This document shows positions 5,336 through 6,742 of a stretch of 6,742 bases of DNA, piece by piece. Each line of letters starts with the position of its first letter. Within the stretch, counting starts at the first letter, position 1. The notes under the pieces are model-generated. The model did not search any database. It was not told the origin of the DNA and was given only the letters and a program-made list of their open reading frames with translations. A program made the position numbers and the translations under genes. Source of the stretch: RGIG426 sp045643425 (GTDB lineage: Bacteria; Bacillota; Clostridia; Oscillospirales; Acutalibacteraceae); the NCBI GenBank assembly GCA_045643425.1, contig JAZUKW010000074.1, positions 1-6,742 on the forward strand, written 5' to 3'.

Positions 5336-6733
5336 TTATTTCGCGCAGTCTTCGACGATCAGCTCGCGCACCTCGGTGGCGTTCTGCATCTCTTTGCGCG
5401 CCGCAAAGAACTTCGGCGCGACCTGCGGGAACAGAGCATAGCTCAAAACGTCCTCTTCGCAGGTGGCGATGTCTTTGGTCTCCTCGCGGTATTTTTCCAG
5501 CTCCGGAGAGAGCAGGTCGGCCGGACGGCAGGTGATGATCTCATCGTTGCCGATGGCTTTCTTGCACACGTCGGGGTTGACCTCGCCCGGCAGCTTGCCG
5601 TATTCGCCGCGGAGAAGCGCTTTGGACTCTTTGGTAACCATTTTGTAGCGCTCGCCGGACAGCACGTTCAGCACCGCCTGGGTGCCGACGATCTGGCTGG
5701 TCGGGGTAACGAGCGGCGGGAAGCCGAAGTCCTCGCGGACACGCGGCACTTCCTCAAGCACGTCGTAATAGCGATCCTCGGCGTGAGCCTCTTTGAGCTG
5801 GTTGATGAGGTTCGAGAGCATACCGCCCGGAACCTGATACAGCAGGGTGTTCGGGTCGGTGTTCAGCACCTTCGGGTTGAGCACGCCGGCCTCTTTCAGA
5901 CGAGCGGCGACCACACGGAAGTGGGCGGCAGCTTCGCTGAGGACTTTGAGGTCCAAGCCGGTATCGCGGTCGGTGCCCTGCAGTGCCGCGACCATCGACT
6001 CGGTCGCCGGCTGGGACGTACCGCCCGCCAGCGGCGACAGCGCGGTGTCGATGATGTCCACGCCCGCCTGAATGGCGCGCAGATAGGTCATCGCACCGGT
6101 GCCGGTGGTGTTGTGGGTGTGCAGGTGGATCTTCGCAGAGCAGTTGGCTTTCAGCGCTTTCACCAGAGAATACGCATCCTCCGGCAGCAGCAGGTTCGCC
6201 ATATCCTTAATGCAGATCACGTCCGCGCCGTTCTCCTCGAGCGTAGCCGCAAGGCGCACGAAGTAGTCCTCGTTATGCACCGGGCTCTTCGTATAGCTGA
6301 TCGCCGCCTCGCAGGTGCCGCCGTACTCTTTAACGGCTTTGCAGGCACGCTCCAGGTTGCGGGGATCGTTGAGCGCGTCGAACACGCGGACAACGTCGAT
6401 ACCGTTTTCGATGGATTTTTTCACGAACGCATCCACCACGTCGTCCGCATAGTGCTTGTAGCCGAGCAGGTTCTGGCCACGGAGCAGCATCTGCAGCTTG
6501 GTGTTGGGCATCTCTTTGCGCAGAGTGCGCAGACGCTCCCACGGATCCTCGTTCAAAAAGCGCATGCACGCGTCGAACGTCGCGCCGCCCCAGCACTCCA
6601 GCGACCAATAGCCGATGGAGTCGAGGGTTTTGAGCGCCGGGTGCATATCTTCGATACGCATACGAGTCGCCGCTTGGGACTGGTGAGCGTCACGAAGAAT
6701 CGTATCGGTGATTAAAACAGGATTTTTAGCCAT
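5336..6733 (-). CDS. oadA: Stand-alone carboxyltransferase subunit (oxaloacetate decarboxylase alpha / pyruvate carboxylase subunit B type)
   Basis: This enzyme moves a carboxyl group between a 2-oxo acid (oxaloacetate/pyruvate) and biotin on a carrier protein. It has a TIM-barrel HMGL-like domain with LRDAHQS (13-19, metal ligand Asp15), LECWGGATFD (45-54), CIKDMANLL (174-182, the Lys176 expected to be carbamylated) and HLHTHNTTG (203-211, metal ligands His205 and His207). A conserved PYC/OADA region follows, ending with YALFPQVAPKFFAARK. At 465 aa it stops there. It lacks the roughly 70-130 residue linker and biotinyl domain of full OadA, so a separate biotin carrier must exist. The ATG at 6733 is nine bases from the edge, so no ribosome site or upstream partner is visible. 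It may belong to a sodium-pumping decarboxylase, a split pyruvate carboxylase or a transcarboxylase 5S system. Family secure, exact complex open. Confidence 0.92.
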   Translation of the reverse strand: MAKNPVLITDTILRDAHQSQAATRMRIEDMHPALKTLDSIGYWSLECWGGATFDACMRFLNEDPWERLRTLRKEMPNTKLQMLLRGQNLLGYKHYADDVVDAFVKKSIENGIDVVRVFDALNDPRNLERACKAVKEYGGTCEAAISYTKSPVHNEDYFVRLAATLEENGADVICIKDMANLLLPEDAYSLVKALKANCSAKIHLHTHNTTGTGAMTYLRAIQAGVDIIDTALSPLAGGTSQPATESMVAALQGTDRDTGLDLKVLSEAAAHFRVVAARLKEAGVLNPKVLNTDPNTLLYQVPGGMLSNLINQLKEAHAEDRYYDVLEEVPRVREDFGFPPLVTPTSQIVGTQAVLNVLSGERYKMVTKESKALLRGEYGKLPGEVNPDVCKKAIGNDEIITCRPADLLSPELEKYREETKDIATCEEDVLSYALFPQVAPKFFAARKEMQNATEVRELIVEDCAK

Positions 6734-6742
6734 AAGTCAAAT

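Noticed and set aside
5783..6715. Open reading frame of 310 codons on the plus strand, opposite the carboxyltransferase gene
   Set aside because: It is a mirror of strong codon bias in the real gene, with Arg/Val/His-rich composition, no recognisable motif and no ribosome site logic.
1..6742. Search for mobile elements, CRISPR repeats, tRNA or rRNA genes, or a defence or biosynthetic island
   Set aside because: No repeated spacing, terminal inverted repeats, transposase, integrase or structured RNA genes were seen; the genes are conserved housekeeping families packed as operons.

Overview
The window looks like part of the chromosome of a GC-rich member of the Clostridia (Bacillota), probably a gut-type Oscillospirales relative. 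This placement is inference. It rests on the mini-III RNase, the YitT-DUF2179 membrane protein, the strong GGAGG-type ribosome binding sites, and a biotin-domain-less OadA/PycB-type carboxyltransferase. All supportable genes lie on the minus strand, so the window is read from right to left, and coding density is very high.

Right part (5325-6742): one complete gene for a stand-alone carboxyltransferase subunit of a biotin-dependent decarboxylase or carboxylase (OadA/PycB type, 465 aa). It ends 11 bases before a near-ideal intrinsic terminator (5284-5324). The only real intergenic space follows: a consensus sigma-A promoter (5237-5265) that starts a new transcription unit to the left.

Left part (1-5234): a tight run of obg (ribosome-assembly GTPase), mrnC (mini-III RNase for 23S rRNA maturation), a YitT-family membrane protein, an Lrp/AsnC-type regulator, a class I/II PLP aminotransferase (AlaR-AlaT-like pair), ispE (MEP isoprenoid pathway kinase), and the first 35 codons of an unrecognised gene that runs off the left edge. 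Junctions are 10 to 19 base gaps or 1 to 4 base overlaps. Each downstream start has a Shine-Dalgarno sequence inside or next to the end of the preceding gene. I see no internal terminator, so this is probably one operon. It joins ribosome biogenesis genes (obg, mrnC) to an amino-acid regulator/transaminase pair and an isoprenoid gene.

Two start codons deserve correction. obg most likely starts at GTG 5183 rather than ATG 5222. The YitT gene most likely starts at CTG 3508 rather than TTG 3547. I found no mobile element, CRISPR array, RNA gene or clearly novel system. This is mostly conserved housekeeping sequence, and the interest is in operon composition, start-site details and a few residue departures.
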